Shown here: positions 27,035 through 35,313 of the stretch, piece after piece
Position numbering within the stretch: the stretch's first letter is position 1
Layout: the number at the start of each line of letters is the position of its first letter
Assembly: GCA_025363455.1 (NCBI GenBank)
Contig: JANYDW010000006.1
Span: 1-54,316, forward strand
Source: Oleiharenicola sp.
GTDB taxonomy: Bacteria > Verrucomicrobiota > Verrucomicrobiia > Opitutales > Opitutaceae
Direction: 5' to 3'
Length of the DNA stretch: 54,316 nucleotides
Made by a program: the position numbers and the translations under genes
The notes under the pieces: generated by a model
The model's database searches: none
What the model was told of the DNA's origin: nothing
Seen by the model: only the letters and a program-made list of their open reading frames with translations

Positions 27035-27946
27035 TCAGTAAACATTCGGATAGCCCTCGCCGCGGGCCTTGAAGCGCTTGTGCACCCAGAAATATTGCTC
27101 GGGCGCGAGACGGATGTTGTCCTCGATGAGCCGGTTGATGCGGACGGCGTCGGCGGACAGATCCTGGGTCGGGAAGTTTTCCAGCGGAGGATGGATGCTG
27201 AGAAGGTAGGAGCCGTCCGGCTCGCGACGCGCGAAATAAGGGATGACGGCCGAGCCGGTCATCTTGGCGATCTTGCTGGTGGCGGTGTTGGTAATGGCCG
27301 GCACGCCAAAGAAAGGCAGGATCTCGGAGCCGGGCGAGCGCTTGCCTTGGTCGGGAGCATACCAGATGACGTAGCCCGCACGGAGGGCGCGAATGAGGCC
27401 CTTGAGGTCGTCGAAATGTACGGCGATGGACGCGACGCGCTCGCGATGGCGTCGCATTGGCACCGCGGCGACGGGATTATTGGGTTCGCGGTAGAGGCAG
27501 CCGACGGGCAGGCGGGCGGTGATAAATACGCCGCAGATTTCCAGCGTGGTGAAGTGGGCGGTCAGGAGGATGACCCCGCGGCCGGCCGCAATGCCCCGCT
27601 CCAAGTGCTCCGCCCCGACGATGCGGTGGGGCGGCAACTGGTCGAGGGGTTCCCACCAGCCGGCCGTCGTCTCGAAGAGCCCGAAGGCCAGGGCCTCGAA
27701 ATGGGCGAGGGCCAAGGCGTGGATTTCATTGGCGGACTGCTCCGGGAAGCAGAGCCCGAGGTTCACCAGCGCCACGTGGCGGCGCAGTCGGACCACATTG
27801 AAGACAAACCACGCCAGGGCGCGGGCGAGCCGGCGGCGCTCGGACCAGGTGAGCAGGCGGGCGCAGGCGTAGAAGAATCCCAGACCGGTCCACATCGGCC
27901 AGTGTTGCGGCAACCAGAGTTTCGATTGCTCGCTGGCGCGGCTCAT
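27035..27946 (-). CDS. Lipid A acyltransferase-like protein (LpxL/HtrB family)
   Basis: A 303-residue member of the lysophospholipid/lipid A acyltransferase family. The catalytic HX4(D/E) motif is His131-FTTL-Glu136 in LLTAHFTTLEICG. Further family blocks are LYREPNNP, VIWYAPDQGKRSPG and, near the end, PEQYFWVHKRFKAR. The protein should add a secondary acyl chain to lipid A or a similar lipid at the inner membrane. A hydrophobic N-terminal segment (about 21-32) may anchor it. It overlaps the DUF4254 gene by four bases and lies in the envelope glycosyltransferase block, which supports a role in LPS assembly. Confidence 0.92.
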   Translation of the reverse strand: MSRASEQSKLWLPQHWPMWTGLGFFYACARLLTWSERRRLARALAWFVFNVVRLRRHVALVNLGLCFPEQSANEIHALALAHFEALAFGLFETTAGWWEPLDQLPPHRIVGAEHLERGIAAGRGVILLTAHFTTLEICGVFITARLPVGCLYREPNNPVAAVPMRRHRERVASIAVHFDDLKGLIRALRAGYVIWYAPDQGKRSPGSEILPFFGVPAITNTATSKIAKMTGSAVIPYFARREPDGSYLLSIHPPLENFPTQDLSADAVRINRLIEDNIRLAPEQYFWVHKRFKARGEGYPNVY

Positions 27947-28530
27947 GCCTGGGAGGGCTGACGGTAGAGCTGTGGGTTCAGCGCCGGGTCGTTGTACATC
28001 TTAAACTGGAAATAAACGGAGAAGGTGCGGCGGCCGGCGGCGACATCAGCCAGCAGCTCGGCAAGGCACTTGGCCAGGTCGTCGCGCTGGCGGCGGATGC
28101 GGGTGAGTTTATCGGTGCACCTGGCGCGGTGCTCGGCGGTGGCGTCGGTCCGGACCGTCTCCTCGTGCATGTGGTATTCCTTGAGGGAGAGAATGGAGAG
28201 CCGGTCGATCATCATGCCGGGCGTCTCGGAATTGCGCGGGCAGCCGGCTTCGCGAGGATGCAGCTCGGCGACGATGGCCTGGTCCATCTGCTCGGCAAAA
28301 TTGTTCCGTTCCTGGTTAAAGCGGTCGATGTTGCGCTTGGCCCGGTAGACGGCTTCGAAACCGAGGTCTTCCCGGCGGGCCACGTCCTCCTCGTGCCAGA
28401 GCGAGAAATTGCGCAGGTGGTTTTCCTCGATAAGCCGTAGGAAACCGTGGCTGCCCGCGGTCGGGGCGGTCTGGTGCCAACGAGCCGTGAGCTCGGACTG
28501 GCGGCCGGCGATATCAGAGGCGGATACCAT
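27943..28530 (-). CDS. DUF4254 family protein
   Basis: A 195-residue protein of the DUF4254 family. The family pattern is visible in NFSLWHEEDVARRED, RAKRNIDRFNQERNNFAEQMD, then MMIDRLSILSLKEYHM and, near the end, SVYFQFKMYNDPALN. It is mostly helical and charged with no signal peptide or membrane segment, so probably cytoplasmic. Its function is not established; such genes are often found next to LPS heptosyltransferase genes, as here. The ATG at 28530 fits the conserved start; a longer frame upstream overlaps the divergent glycosyltransferase gene. Its stop overlaps the acyltransferase start by four bases, so the two are translationally coupled. Confidence 0.8.
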   Translation of the reverse strand: MVSASDIAGRQSELTARWHQTAPTAGSHGFLRLIEENHLRNFSLWHEEDVARREDLGFEAVYRAKRNIDRFNQERNNFAEQMDQAIVAELHPREAGCPRNSETPGMMIDRLSILSLKEYHMHEETVRTDATAEHRARCTDKLTRIRRQRDDLAKCLAELLADVAAGRRTFSVYFQFKMYNDPALNPQLYRQPSQA

Positions 28531-28635
28531 GCGGCGAGGAGCGTGTGCGGTGACGACCCGTCTTGGCAAGCCGGGGTTGGTCGCCGGGATTTTCGCGCTG
28601 TCAATCCGGCTGCTGAACAGGTAGGCACAGCGGGA

Positions 28636-29349
28636 ATGGTCAATGTCATCTGCATGAAGTGGGGCGTGAAATACGGCCCGGAATACGTGAACACCCTGCG
28701 TTCGATGCTGACCCGCCACCTGCAGCGGCCGCACCGCTTTATCTGCTACACCGACGACGGCAAGGGCATCAGTCCCGGGGTTGAGATCAAGGCCTTGCCG
28801 ACGATGGATCTGCCGCCGGACAAGGAGCGGGGCTGGCGCAAGCTGTCCACCTTCCAATCGCCATTCGGCGACCTGACCGGGCCGGTGCTTTTCCTGGACC
28901 TGGACATCGCCATCACGGGCAGTATCGACTGCTTCTTCGACCAGCCGGGAGAGTTTTGTATCATCCGCGACTGGGCCAAGCCCGACAAGACAGGGAATTC
29001 ATCGGTCTATCGGTTCACGGCCGGGGCGCACCCGGACATCCTGGATTACTTCCTGAAGAACATTGACCGCGTGAAGGCCGAGGTGCGCAACGAGCAGGAG
29101 TATCTCACCCGCGAGATGAACCGGAAGGGCTTGGTGAGCTACTGGCCGGAGGAATGGTGCGTGAGCTTCAAACACAGTTGCCTGGCCACCTTTCCCCTGA
29201 ATCTCATCCTGACGCCCCGGCTGCCCGCGGGGGCGAAAATCGTGGTTTTTCACGGCAATCCCAATCCGCCCGAGGCGGTCGTGGGCAAGAGCAAGAATCT
29301 CTACCGGCACGTCCGCCCGACGCCCTGGGTGGCCGAGCACTGGCGCTGA
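28636..29349 (+). CDS. Glycosyltransferase-like protein (small, GT-A type)
   Basis: A 237-residue protein that starts MVNVICMKWGVKYGPEYVN and carries the DxD-like acidic cluster FLDLDIAITG expected of a GT-A glycosyltransferase, plus CIIRDWAKPDK and VVFHGNPNP. Proteins of this kind occur in capsule and LPS clusters and are often annotated as glycosyltransferase or hypothetical. The exact family and substrate are uncertain. It is transcribed divergently from the DUF4254/acyltransferase pair with a gap of 105 bases, which must hold both promoters. It is followed by a second heptosyltransferase gene on the same strand. Confidence 0.75.
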   Translation: MVNVICMKWGVKYGPEYVNTLRSMLTRHLQRPHRFICYTDDGKGISPGVEIKALPTMDLPPDKERGWRKLSTFQSPFGDLTGPVLFLDLDIAITGSIDCFFDQPGEFCIIRDWAKPDKTGNSSVYRFTAGAHPDILDYFLKNIDRVKAEVRNEQEYLTREMNRKGLVSYWPEEWCVSFKHSCLATFPLNLILTPRLPAGAKIVVFHGNPNPPEAVVGKSKNLYRHVRPTPWVAEHWR

Positions 29350-29383
29350 CGCTCGTGCGGTGCTCCGTCGCGGCTGTTCATGC

Positions 29384-29454
29384 TGTAGCGGCGGTCTGCG
29401 ACCGCCGTCGTGGGCTGCAAGACGATCGCCCGGCGGTCATAGACCGCCGCTACA
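29384..29454. repeat. Palindromic element, family A (full)
   Basis: Arms at 29384-29406 and 29432-29454 are complementary over 23 bases with two differences (TGCG against CATA), with core GCGGCGGTC and a 25-nt spacer. The rest of the 247-nt gap to the next gene (29455-29596) contains only GC-rich sequence (GCGGCCGTAAATCACCGTC and others) with no feature I can name. Confidence 0.9.
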
Positions 29455-29596
29455 GGGTTGACCGGGCCCCCCGGCGAAGCGGCCGTAAATCACCGTCACT
29501 GTGCCGGGGTGGGAAGGTTCCTGTTTGCCATTGGGCGGCTCCGGGTAATTGTAGGGGAACGCCGCGCTGACCACGCGGTCTGGACAGCCTCACACC

Positions 29597-30583
29597 ATGC
29601 CGGAAATGCTCATCATCAAGCCGTCAGCGCTGCGTGACATCGTGCACGGGCTGCAGGTGGCCGCGTCGATCAAGGCGCAGAAGCCCGAGTGGCGCATCTC
29701 GTGGATCGTGCGGGACATTTTTGCACCGCTGGTGCGGTCGAGCACGGCCGTCGACCAGGTCTTTGTTTTTCAGCGCCACGAGGGTGCGCGGGGTTTCCTG
29801 CGCACGATGCGCGAAGTGCGCAAGCGGGAGTTCGACCTCGTCTGCGATTTTCAGGGTTTGCTGCGCACCGGGCTCATGACGAAGTGGGCGAAGGGCAAGC
29901 GCAAGGTCGGCCGGCCGGATGCGCGGGAGGGCGCGGCCTTTTTCTACGATGAAAAGATCAAGCTGCCGCCCGAGGGCGCCTCGGCGCACGTGCTGGACGC
30001 ACTGCTGCAATTCTGCCCCGTGGTCGGGGCCGAGCCGCGGTTGACGGGCCCGCTGCATTTCCGCGATTTGGAACGGCTGCACCTCGGCTTCATGGACCCG
30101 CGCAAAGGCGCGCGGCCGATCCTCATTTTCCCCGACAGCGGCGAGCACAATAAAAGGTGGAACGGATTCAGTGAACTCACCGCGCTGCTCATCCGCGAGG
30201 CGGGTCGCAAGGTCGTGTGGGCAGGCTCCAACTACCTGCCTTGCCGCGAATCCTTTCCCGAGGGCACCTTCGTCAACCTCACCGGCAACACCAGTCTCAC
30301 GTCGCTGCCGGCCCTGCTGACCAAGGCCGAATGGGTCATTTCGAACGACAGCGGTCCGATGCACCTGTCCGCTGCGATGGGACTGAAGACCATCGGGCTT
30401 TTCGGTCCCACCGACCCGCGCCAATACGGGCCGTATCCGGTGAAGAGTCCGACCAATTATACCATCCAAGCCCCGGTCGGCGAACTCGCGCTCCTGTCCG
30501 CCAAGGAGGCCTTCTACCTCTTCAACCGGATCGAGGCCGGCTTGCCCAAGGCGCAGGCCCGCGCTGCGCTGGTGCACGCCTGA
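29597..30583 (+). CDS. Family 9 glycosyltransferase (heptosyltransferase-like), second copy
   Basis: A 328-residue GT9 protein. The N-terminus MLIIKPSALRDIVHGLQVA and the C-terminal donor-binding block WVISNDSGPMHLSAAMGLKT followed by IGLFGPTDPRQYGPY are typical of heptosyltransferases of the RfaC/RfaF group. The distance to the first copy is only 2.7 kb, and the two differ clearly, so they are likely to act at different steps of core assembly. The acceptor is unknown. serS follows after a gap filled by palindromic elements. Confidence 0.91.
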   Translation: MPEMLIIKPSALRDIVHGLQVAASIKAQKPEWRISWIVRDIFAPLVRSSTAVDQVFVFQRHEGARGFLRTMREVRKREFDLVCDFQGLLRTGLMTKWAKGKRKVGRPDAREGAAFFYDEKIKLPPEGASAHVLDALLQFCPVVGAEPRLTGPLHFRDLERLHLGFMDPRKGARPILIFPDSGEHNKRWNGFSELTALLIREAGRKVVWAGSNYLPCRESFPEGTFVNLTGNTSLTSLPALLTKAEWVISNDSGPMHLSAAMGLKTIGLFGPTDPRQYGPYPVKSPTNYTIQAPVGELALLSAKEAFYLFNRIEAGLPKAQARAALVHA

Positions 30584-30593
30584 GGTGGTGGTC

Positions 30594-30672
30594 TGTAGCG
30601 GCGGTCTATGACCGCCGATTTGGAGGGCCCAGCTCCCGCTGGGCCGCGGCTCAGCAGGAGCTGAGCCCTCCA
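30594..30672. repeat. Composite palindromic element: family A half plus family B full
   Basis: A half copy of family A (30594-30616, AGCGGCGGTCTATGACCGCC) is joined to a complete family B element at 30621-30672 that starts TGGAGGGCCC and ends GAGCCCTCCA. Only four bases separate them. Together they fill most of the gap between the heptosyltransferase gene and serS. Confidence 0.85.
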
Positions 30673-30731
30673 TTCCCGCCCAAAAATTTAGCCTGTTCAA
30701 GGGGTGGGATACGCATTGAATGCGTTTTCCC

Positions 30732-32000
30732 ATGCTCGATCCCAAGGTCCTTCGCGAATCCCCCGAAACCGTGCGCGCCGCCATCGCCCGCAAGCATCTC
30801 GCCATCGACCTCGACGCCGTGCTGGAGCTCGATTCGGCCTGGCGGGCCCAGTTGTCCGAGGTTGAGGTCCTGCGTTCCAGGCAGAAAGCCGCCAACACCA
30901 AGATGGCTGCGCTGAAAAAGGGCTCACCGGAATTCCTCGCCAAGGTGCAGGAGATGAAGGCGGTCTCCGCTGAAGTGAAAGCCAAGGACGAAGCGCTCAA
31001 GTTGCTCGAGGAAAAATGGCACGCGGCGATGCTCTCACTCCCCAACATTCCTCACGCTACCGTGCCGGAGGGCAGGGCGCCCGAGCAGAATGTCGTGCAC
31101 GCGACGCACGGCGAGACTGGTTCGGCCTCGCCGCACGCGCTGCCGCACTGGGAAATCGCCGGCTTCAGCAACCTGATCGACTTCGCGCGCGGGGCCAAGG
31201 TGACGGGCGCCGGCTTCCCGTTTTTCATCGGCGAGGGTGCGAAACTGTCCCGCGCGTTGCTGCAGTTCTTTTTGGATGAGGACGTGAAGGCCGGCTATAC
31301 CGAGGTCAGCCCGCCGATCTTCGTCAACGCCGCCAGTGCGACGGCCACCGGCCAGCTGCCCGACAAGGAAGGGCAGATGTATGTGACGGCCGACCAGCTC
31401 TACGCCGTGCCGACGGCCGAGGTGCCGCTGACGAATTTCTTCCGCGACGAAATCCTGGAGGAGGACGTGCTGCCGGTGTGCCGCTGCGCCTACACACCCT
31501 GCTTCCGCCGCGAGGCCGGCAGCTACGGCAAGGACGTGCGCGGCCTCAACCGCGTGCACCAGTTCGACAAGGTCGAGCTGCTGAAGTGGGTGCACCCGTC
31601 GAGCAGTTATGACGAGCTGGAGAAGCTCCGCGCCGACGCCGAGCGCCTGCTGCAGAAGCTCGAGCTGCCTTACCGGGTGCTCCTCATGTGTGGGGGCGAT
31701 CTTGGCTTTTCCCAGTCGAAGAAATATGACCTGGAGGTCTGGGCCGCCGGTCAGAAACGTTGGCTGGAAGTTTCCAGCTGCTCGAATTTCGAGGCGTTTC
31801 AGGCGCGCCGCGCGCAGATCCGTTTCCGCAACAAAGAAACCGGCAAACCCGAGCTCGTCCACACGCTCAACGGCTCGGGCCTCGCCGTGCCGCGGGTTCT
31901 GGCTGCTCTGCTTGAGAATAATTTGCAGGTCGACGGTCGCGTCGAGATCCCGGCCGCCCTCGTGCCGTATTTCGGCAAGGAGTACCTGAGCTTTAAATGA
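30732..32000 (+). CDS. serS: Serine-tRNA ligase SerS
   Basis: Class II seryl-tRNA synthetase charges tRNA-Ser (and tRNA-Sec). The 422-residue protein has an N-terminal coiled-coil arm for tRNA binding (about 25-110, rich in Lys, Glu and Ala), then motif 1 near YTEVSPPIFVN, motif 2 as FRREAGSYGKDVRGLNRVHQF, and motif 3 as LVHTLNGSGLAVPRVLAALLE. The length matches the bacterial family. The ATG at 30732 gives the conserved start MLDPKVLRE. Confidence 0.97.
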   Translation: MLDPKVLRESPETVRAAIARKHLAIDLDAVLELDSAWRAQLSEVEVLRSRQKAANTKMAALKKGSPEFLAKVQEMKAVSAEVKAKDEALKLLEEKWHAAMLSLPNIPHATVPEGRAPEQNVVHATHGETGSASPHALPHWEIAGFSNLIDFARGAKVTGAGFPFFIGEGAKLSRALLQFFLDEDVKAGYTEVSPPIFVNAASATATGQLPDKEGQMYVTADQLYAVPTAEVPLTNFFRDEILEEDVLPVCRCAYTPCFRREAGSYGKDVRGLNRVHQFDKVELLKWVHPSSSYDELEKLRADAERLLQKLELPYRVLLMCGGDLGFSQSKKYDLEVWAAGQKRWLEVSSCSNFEAFQARRAQIRFRNKETGKPELVHTLNGSGLAVPRVLAALLENNLQVDGRVEIPAALVPYFGKEYLSFK

Positions 32001-32006
32001 TTTCCT

Positions 32007-32064
32007 TGTAGGAGCCTGCTTGCAGGCGATTGACCCAACCATCGCCTGCAAGCAGGCTCCTACA
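32007..32064. repeat. Palindromic element, family D, abutting the tilS start
   Basis: Perfect 24-bp arms at 32007-32030 and 32041-32064 with a 10-nt loop; the core is GAGCCTGCTTGCAGGC. The right arm ends one base before the tilS ATG at 32066. Other copies lie at 43983-44061 and 45031-45107. Confidence 0.95.
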
Positions 32065-32065
32065 A

Positions 32066-33148
32066 ATGTCCCGGACCAGAAGGAAAAGCATCAACTGGCC
32101 CGCGGTGGCCGGGGCGTTGGCCGCACAGATTTCGCATGCCGAGCTGCATCCAGCTGCGATGCTGCGGGCGCTTGCCGAGCACCGGCGGGAGACGCGGCGG
32201 GGTGGACGCCCGTCGCGCTGGGCCCTGGCCTTTTCCGGTGGGGCGGACTCGCTGGCGCTGCTGCTGATTTTCTGGGCGGAGGGAGCCGGCCGCTGGGGCC
32301 GGGATTTTATTGTCCTGCATTTCAATCACCGGCTGCGCGGGAAGGATTCAAGGGCCGACGAAAAGTTCTGCCGGCGGGTCTGTGCGGCTCTCGGGGTCAA
32401 GATTGTCGTGGGTGACTGGGGTGTAGGTCGGGCTTTACGCCCGACTGTCGGGCGTAAAGCCCGACCTACAGTCAGCGAAGCAGCCGCCCGCGCGGCGCGT
32501 CATGCCTTCTTTGCGAGGGAAATGAAACGGCGCGGCAGCCGCCTGCTCTGGCTGGCGCACCAACAGGATGACATCGCCGAGACGATGTTGATGCGGCTGG
32601 CTCGCGGCAGCGGCACAGCCGGATTGGCGGCGCCGCGGCCCGTGCAAGCGCTGGCTGACGGGCGATTGCACCTGCGGCCGATGCTGGCCCTGCAGAAGGC
32701 GAATATCGTGTCGGCATTGAGGAAAGCTGGCGCCGAGTGGCGCGAGGACGCCTCCAACGAGCAGCCAGATTATTTTCGCAACCGCATCCGGCGCATGGTT
32801 CTACCCGCCTGGCAAAAAGCTGCGCAGCGCGACGCACGGGCAGGCGCGGCTCACACCCGCGAGTTGCTGGAGGAGGACGACACTGCGCTGGAATGCTGGC
32901 TGGACCGGCTGGGGCCGCTTCGACGCGGCGTACTGGATTTACGGGTACTGGCGGATACGCCCCGGGCGGTCGTGCGGCGGGCACTGCACCGTTGGATGCT
33001 CGCCGTCCGGCCGGATACCGACCTGTCGCGGCAGGGTTTTGAACTGCTGCTGGCGGCCGTCACTCGCGGAACGGCCACACGCTTCAGCTTGGGCCGCAGC
33101 GGTTTTGCCGTCATCCGGAATGGCAAACTCGCGTATCGCAAGGGCTGA
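32066..33148 (+). CDS. tilS: tRNA(Ile)-lysidine synthase TilS, with an in-frame palindromic insertion
   Basis: TilS converts C34 of the minor tRNA-Ile to lysidine so that AUA is read as isoleucine. The 360-residue protein has the ATP-pyrophosphatase motif SGGADS at 57-62, then LHFNHRLRG, AHQQDDIAETMLMRLARGSG and SNEQPDYFRNRIRR, all typical of the family. Residues about 119-135 (GVGRALRPTVGRKARPT) are encoded by a perfect palindrome at 32422-32470. By my hand alignment this region is about ten residues longer than in E. coli TilS. The reading frame stays open through it, so the enzyme should still be made. The ATG at 32066 follows another palindrome by one base; an in-frame ATG at 32159 is an alternative start. 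Confidence 0.92.
   Translation: MSRTRRKSINWPAVAGALAAQISHAELHPAAMLRALAEHRRETRRGGRPSRWALAFSGGADSLALLLIFWAEGAGRWGRDFIVLHFNHRLRGKDSRADEKFCRRVCAALGVKIVVGDWGVGRALRPTVGRKARPTVSEAAARAARHAFFAREMKRRGSRLLWLAHQQDDIAETMLMRLARGSGTAGLAAPRPVQALADGRLHLRPMLALQKANIVSALRKAGAEWREDASNEQPDYFRNRIRRMVLPAWQKAAQRDARAGAAHTRELLEEDDTALECWLDRLGPLRRGVLDLRVLADTPRAVVRRALHRWMLAVRPDTDLSRQGFELLLAAVTRGTATRFSLGRSGFAVIRNGKLAYRKG
32422..32470. repeat. Palindromic element, family E, inside tilS coding sequence
   Basis: Perfect 24-bp arms at 32422-32445 and 32447-32470 with one base between them; the core is GGGCTTTACGCCC. It encodes tilS residues 119-135 in the host frame. Family members in intergenic gaps: 24551-24617 and 50074-50146. 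Confidence 0.97.
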
Positions 33149-33238
33149 AACACGGGTAATTTGGGGGCTGATTGTAGGCCGACCCCCGGTTGACTTATAC
33201 GGCGGAACCTTCACCTTCTGCTCTTACTCTAATCATCC

Positions 33239-35254
33239 ATGCCCGATAACGACGACAACAAGAAGCGCCGCCCGCTCAAAAACATCCCGCCCGAGGGTTT
33301 TCCGATCAAAATGCTCCTGTTCTGGGCGATCGGCATCAGTGCGCTGGTCGCGCTTTTTATGCTGAATCCGGGCAAGACCCCGCAGCCGGCCGTCTTGGGC
33401 ATCCAGCAGGTCGTCGACCTCGCCCAACAGGGTAAGATCGCCAACGGCACGATTCGCAGCGATGTCACGGGCGGACCCTACTGGTCCGAAGTGACCGGCG
33501 AAATCACCGAGCCCACCCTGCAGAACAGCGCCGGCGCGGCGACCAAGGCCTTCACGATGCACGGTCGTGTGACCGACAGCAGCCTTGAGCTGCTGCAGAG
33601 ATCCAAGGCGTTCGTCGAGAAACCCGCGACAACCGCCACGACCCAGCTGCTCTATAACGTGCTGCCCTTCGTGGTGGTCATCGGACTGCTGTATTTCCTG
33701 TTCGTCCGCCAGTTGAAGAACGCGGGCAAGGGCGCCCTGAGCTTCGGTAAGAGCCGGGCCAAGATGCTCACCCGCGACAAGGACCGGATCACGTTTTCCG
33801 ATGTGGCCGGCTGCGATGAAGCCAAGGAGGAGGTCAGCGAGGTCGTGGACTTCCTGAAAGACCCGAAGAAATTCCAAAAGATCGGCGGCCGCATTCCCAA
33901 GGGCATTCTCATGGTTGGACCTCCGGGTACCGGCAAGACGCTGCTGGCGAAAGCCATCGCTGGCGAGGCCGACGTGCCGTTCTTCTCCATCAGCGGCTCG
34001 GACTTCGTGGAGATGTTCGTCGGCGTCGGCGCTAGTCGCGTGCGCGATATGTTTGAACAGGGTCGCAAGAATGCGCCTTGCCTGATCTTTATCGATGAAA
34101 TCGACGCGGTCGGCCGGCAGCGCGGGGCCGGGCTCGGCGGCGGTAACGATGAGCGCGAGCAGACCCTGAACTCCCTGCTCGTTGAGATGGACGGCTTCGA
34201 CACCCAGGAGGGCGTCATAATCATCGCAGCGACGAATCGCCCCGACGTGCTCGACAGTGCGCTGCTGCGTCCGGGTCGCTTTGACCGCCAGGTCAGCATC
34301 GACCTGCCCGACATCATCGGCCGCGAACAGATTCTGCGCGTCCATGCCCGCAAGATCACCCTTTCCGACAATGTCGACCTTGGCGTCATTGCCCGTGGTA
34401 CGCCCGGCCTGTCCGGTGCCGAATTGGCCAACCTGTTGAACGAGTCCGCTCTGCTCGCCGCCCGCCGCAACAAGAAGCGGGTCGAGATGGCCGACGTCGA
34501 CGAGGCGCGGGACAAGCTCCTGTGGGGCCTCTCCCGCCGTCGCGTCATGGATGATGCCGAGAAGCGGCTCGTCGCCTGGCACGAGGCCGGCCACGCCATC
34601 CTGCAGGCCGTCCTCGATGACGGCACCCTGCCGGTGCATAAGGTCACGATCATTCCCCGCGGCCAGAGCTTGGGCAGCACGACCTACCTGCCGACCAAGG
34701 ACATCCTCACCCGCCCGAGAAAAAAGCTGCTCAACGAGGTCGCTATGGCCATGGGTGGCCGCATTGCCGAGGAACTGGTCACCGGTGACTTCAGCAACGG
34801 CGCCTATGGTGACATCAAGCAGGCCACCAGGATCGCCCGGGCCATGGTTTGCGATTACGGCATGAGCGACCTCGGACCGATCGCGATGGGTGAGAACCAG
34901 GACACGGTTTTTCTTGGCCGTGACATCACCCGTTCCCAGCACATCAGCGAGGACACGGCCCGGAAGGTCGACATGGCCGTATCCGATATCTTGAACTCCC
35001 AGTACAAGCGAGCCCAGGGGATTATCTCCGAGCATCGGTCTGCGCTCGACAAGATCGCCGCCGCCCTGCTGGAGCACGAGACCCTTGAGGGTCGCCACGT
35101 GCTCGAGATCCTCAAGCACGGCGAGATCCAGTCACCCATCGTGGCGATGAAGCCGCCCAAGCTGCCCCCGGCCGATGCGGCCAAACCGGCCGACAAAACC
35201 AGCTCCGAGACGTCGACCGGTCCCACCGGCACGCCATCACCCAGCCCGGCCTGA
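33239..35254 (+). CDS. ftsH: ATP-dependent zinc metalloprotease FtsH
   Basis: A membrane-anchored AAA+ protease that degrades misfolded membrane proteins and short-lived regulators, and in many bacteria LpxC. The 671-residue protein has a first membrane segment at about 22-41, an extracytoplasmic region of about 95 residues, a second segment at about 138-156, then the AAA+ domain with Walker A GPPGTGKT at 227-234, Walker [13 protein letters not shown] and the second region of homology [17 protein letters not shown]. The zinc site is HEAGH at 448-452. The C-terminal tail is Pro/Ser/Thr-rich. A hairpin directly after the stop could end transcription. Confidence 0.97.
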   Translation: MPDNDDNKKRRPLKNIPPEGFPIKMLLFWAIGISALVALFMLNPGKTPQPAVLGIQQVVDLAQQGKIANGTIRSDVTGGPYWSEVTGEITEPTLQNSAGAATKAFTMHGRVTDSSLELLQRSKAFVEKPATTATTQLLYNVLPFVVVIGLLYFLFVRQLKNAGKGALSFGKSRAKMLTRDKDRITFSDVAGCDEAKEEVSEVVDFLKDPKKFQKIGGRIPKGILMVGPPGTGKTLLAKAIAGEADVPFFSISGSDFVEMFVGVGASRVRDMFEQGRKNAPCLIFIDEIDAVGRQRGAGLGGGNDEREQTLNSLLVEMDGFDTQEGVIIIAATNRPDVLDSALLRPGRFDRQVSIDLPDIIGREQILRVHARKITLSDNVDLGVIARGTPGLSGAELANLLNESALLAARRNKKRVEMADVDEARDKLLWGLSRRRVMDDAEKRLVAWHEAGHAILQAVLDDGTLPVHKVTIIPRGQSLGSTTYLPTKDILTRPRKKLLNEVAMAMGGRIAEELVTGDFSNGAYGDIKQATRIARAMVCDYGMSDLGPIAMGENQDTVFLGRDITRSQHISEDTARKVDMAVSDILNSQYKRAQGIISEHRSALDKIAAALLEHETLEGRHVLEILKHGEIQSPIVAMKPPKLPPADAAKPADKTSSETSTGPTGTPSPSPA

Positions 35255-35283
35255 TCGTAAGAACATCCTTGGTTTTCTCTCCT

Positions 35284-35310
35284 GAGGCCGGCACAGTGCC
35301 GGCCTCTTTC
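35284..35310 (+). terminator. Terminator-like hairpin between ftsH and ugd
   Basis: GAGGCCGGCACAGTGCCGGCCTC forms a strong GC-rich stem, at most 11 bp, followed by TTTC. It sits 29 bases after the ftsH stop and only a few bases before the ugd ATG at 35314. As a terminator for ftsH it is plausible; as it lies in the leader of ugd it could also be an attenuator. Confidence 0.6.
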
Positions 35311-35313
35311 ATT

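Noticed and set aside
29455..29596. Possible small RNA or short gene before the second heptosyltransferase gene
   Set aside because: GC-rich, no tRNA-like fold, no promoter-terminator pair or conserved frame that I could support.
33233..35119. 628-residue open frame antisense to ftsH
   Set aside because: ftsH has all its motifs; the antisense product has none and mirrors the codon bias.
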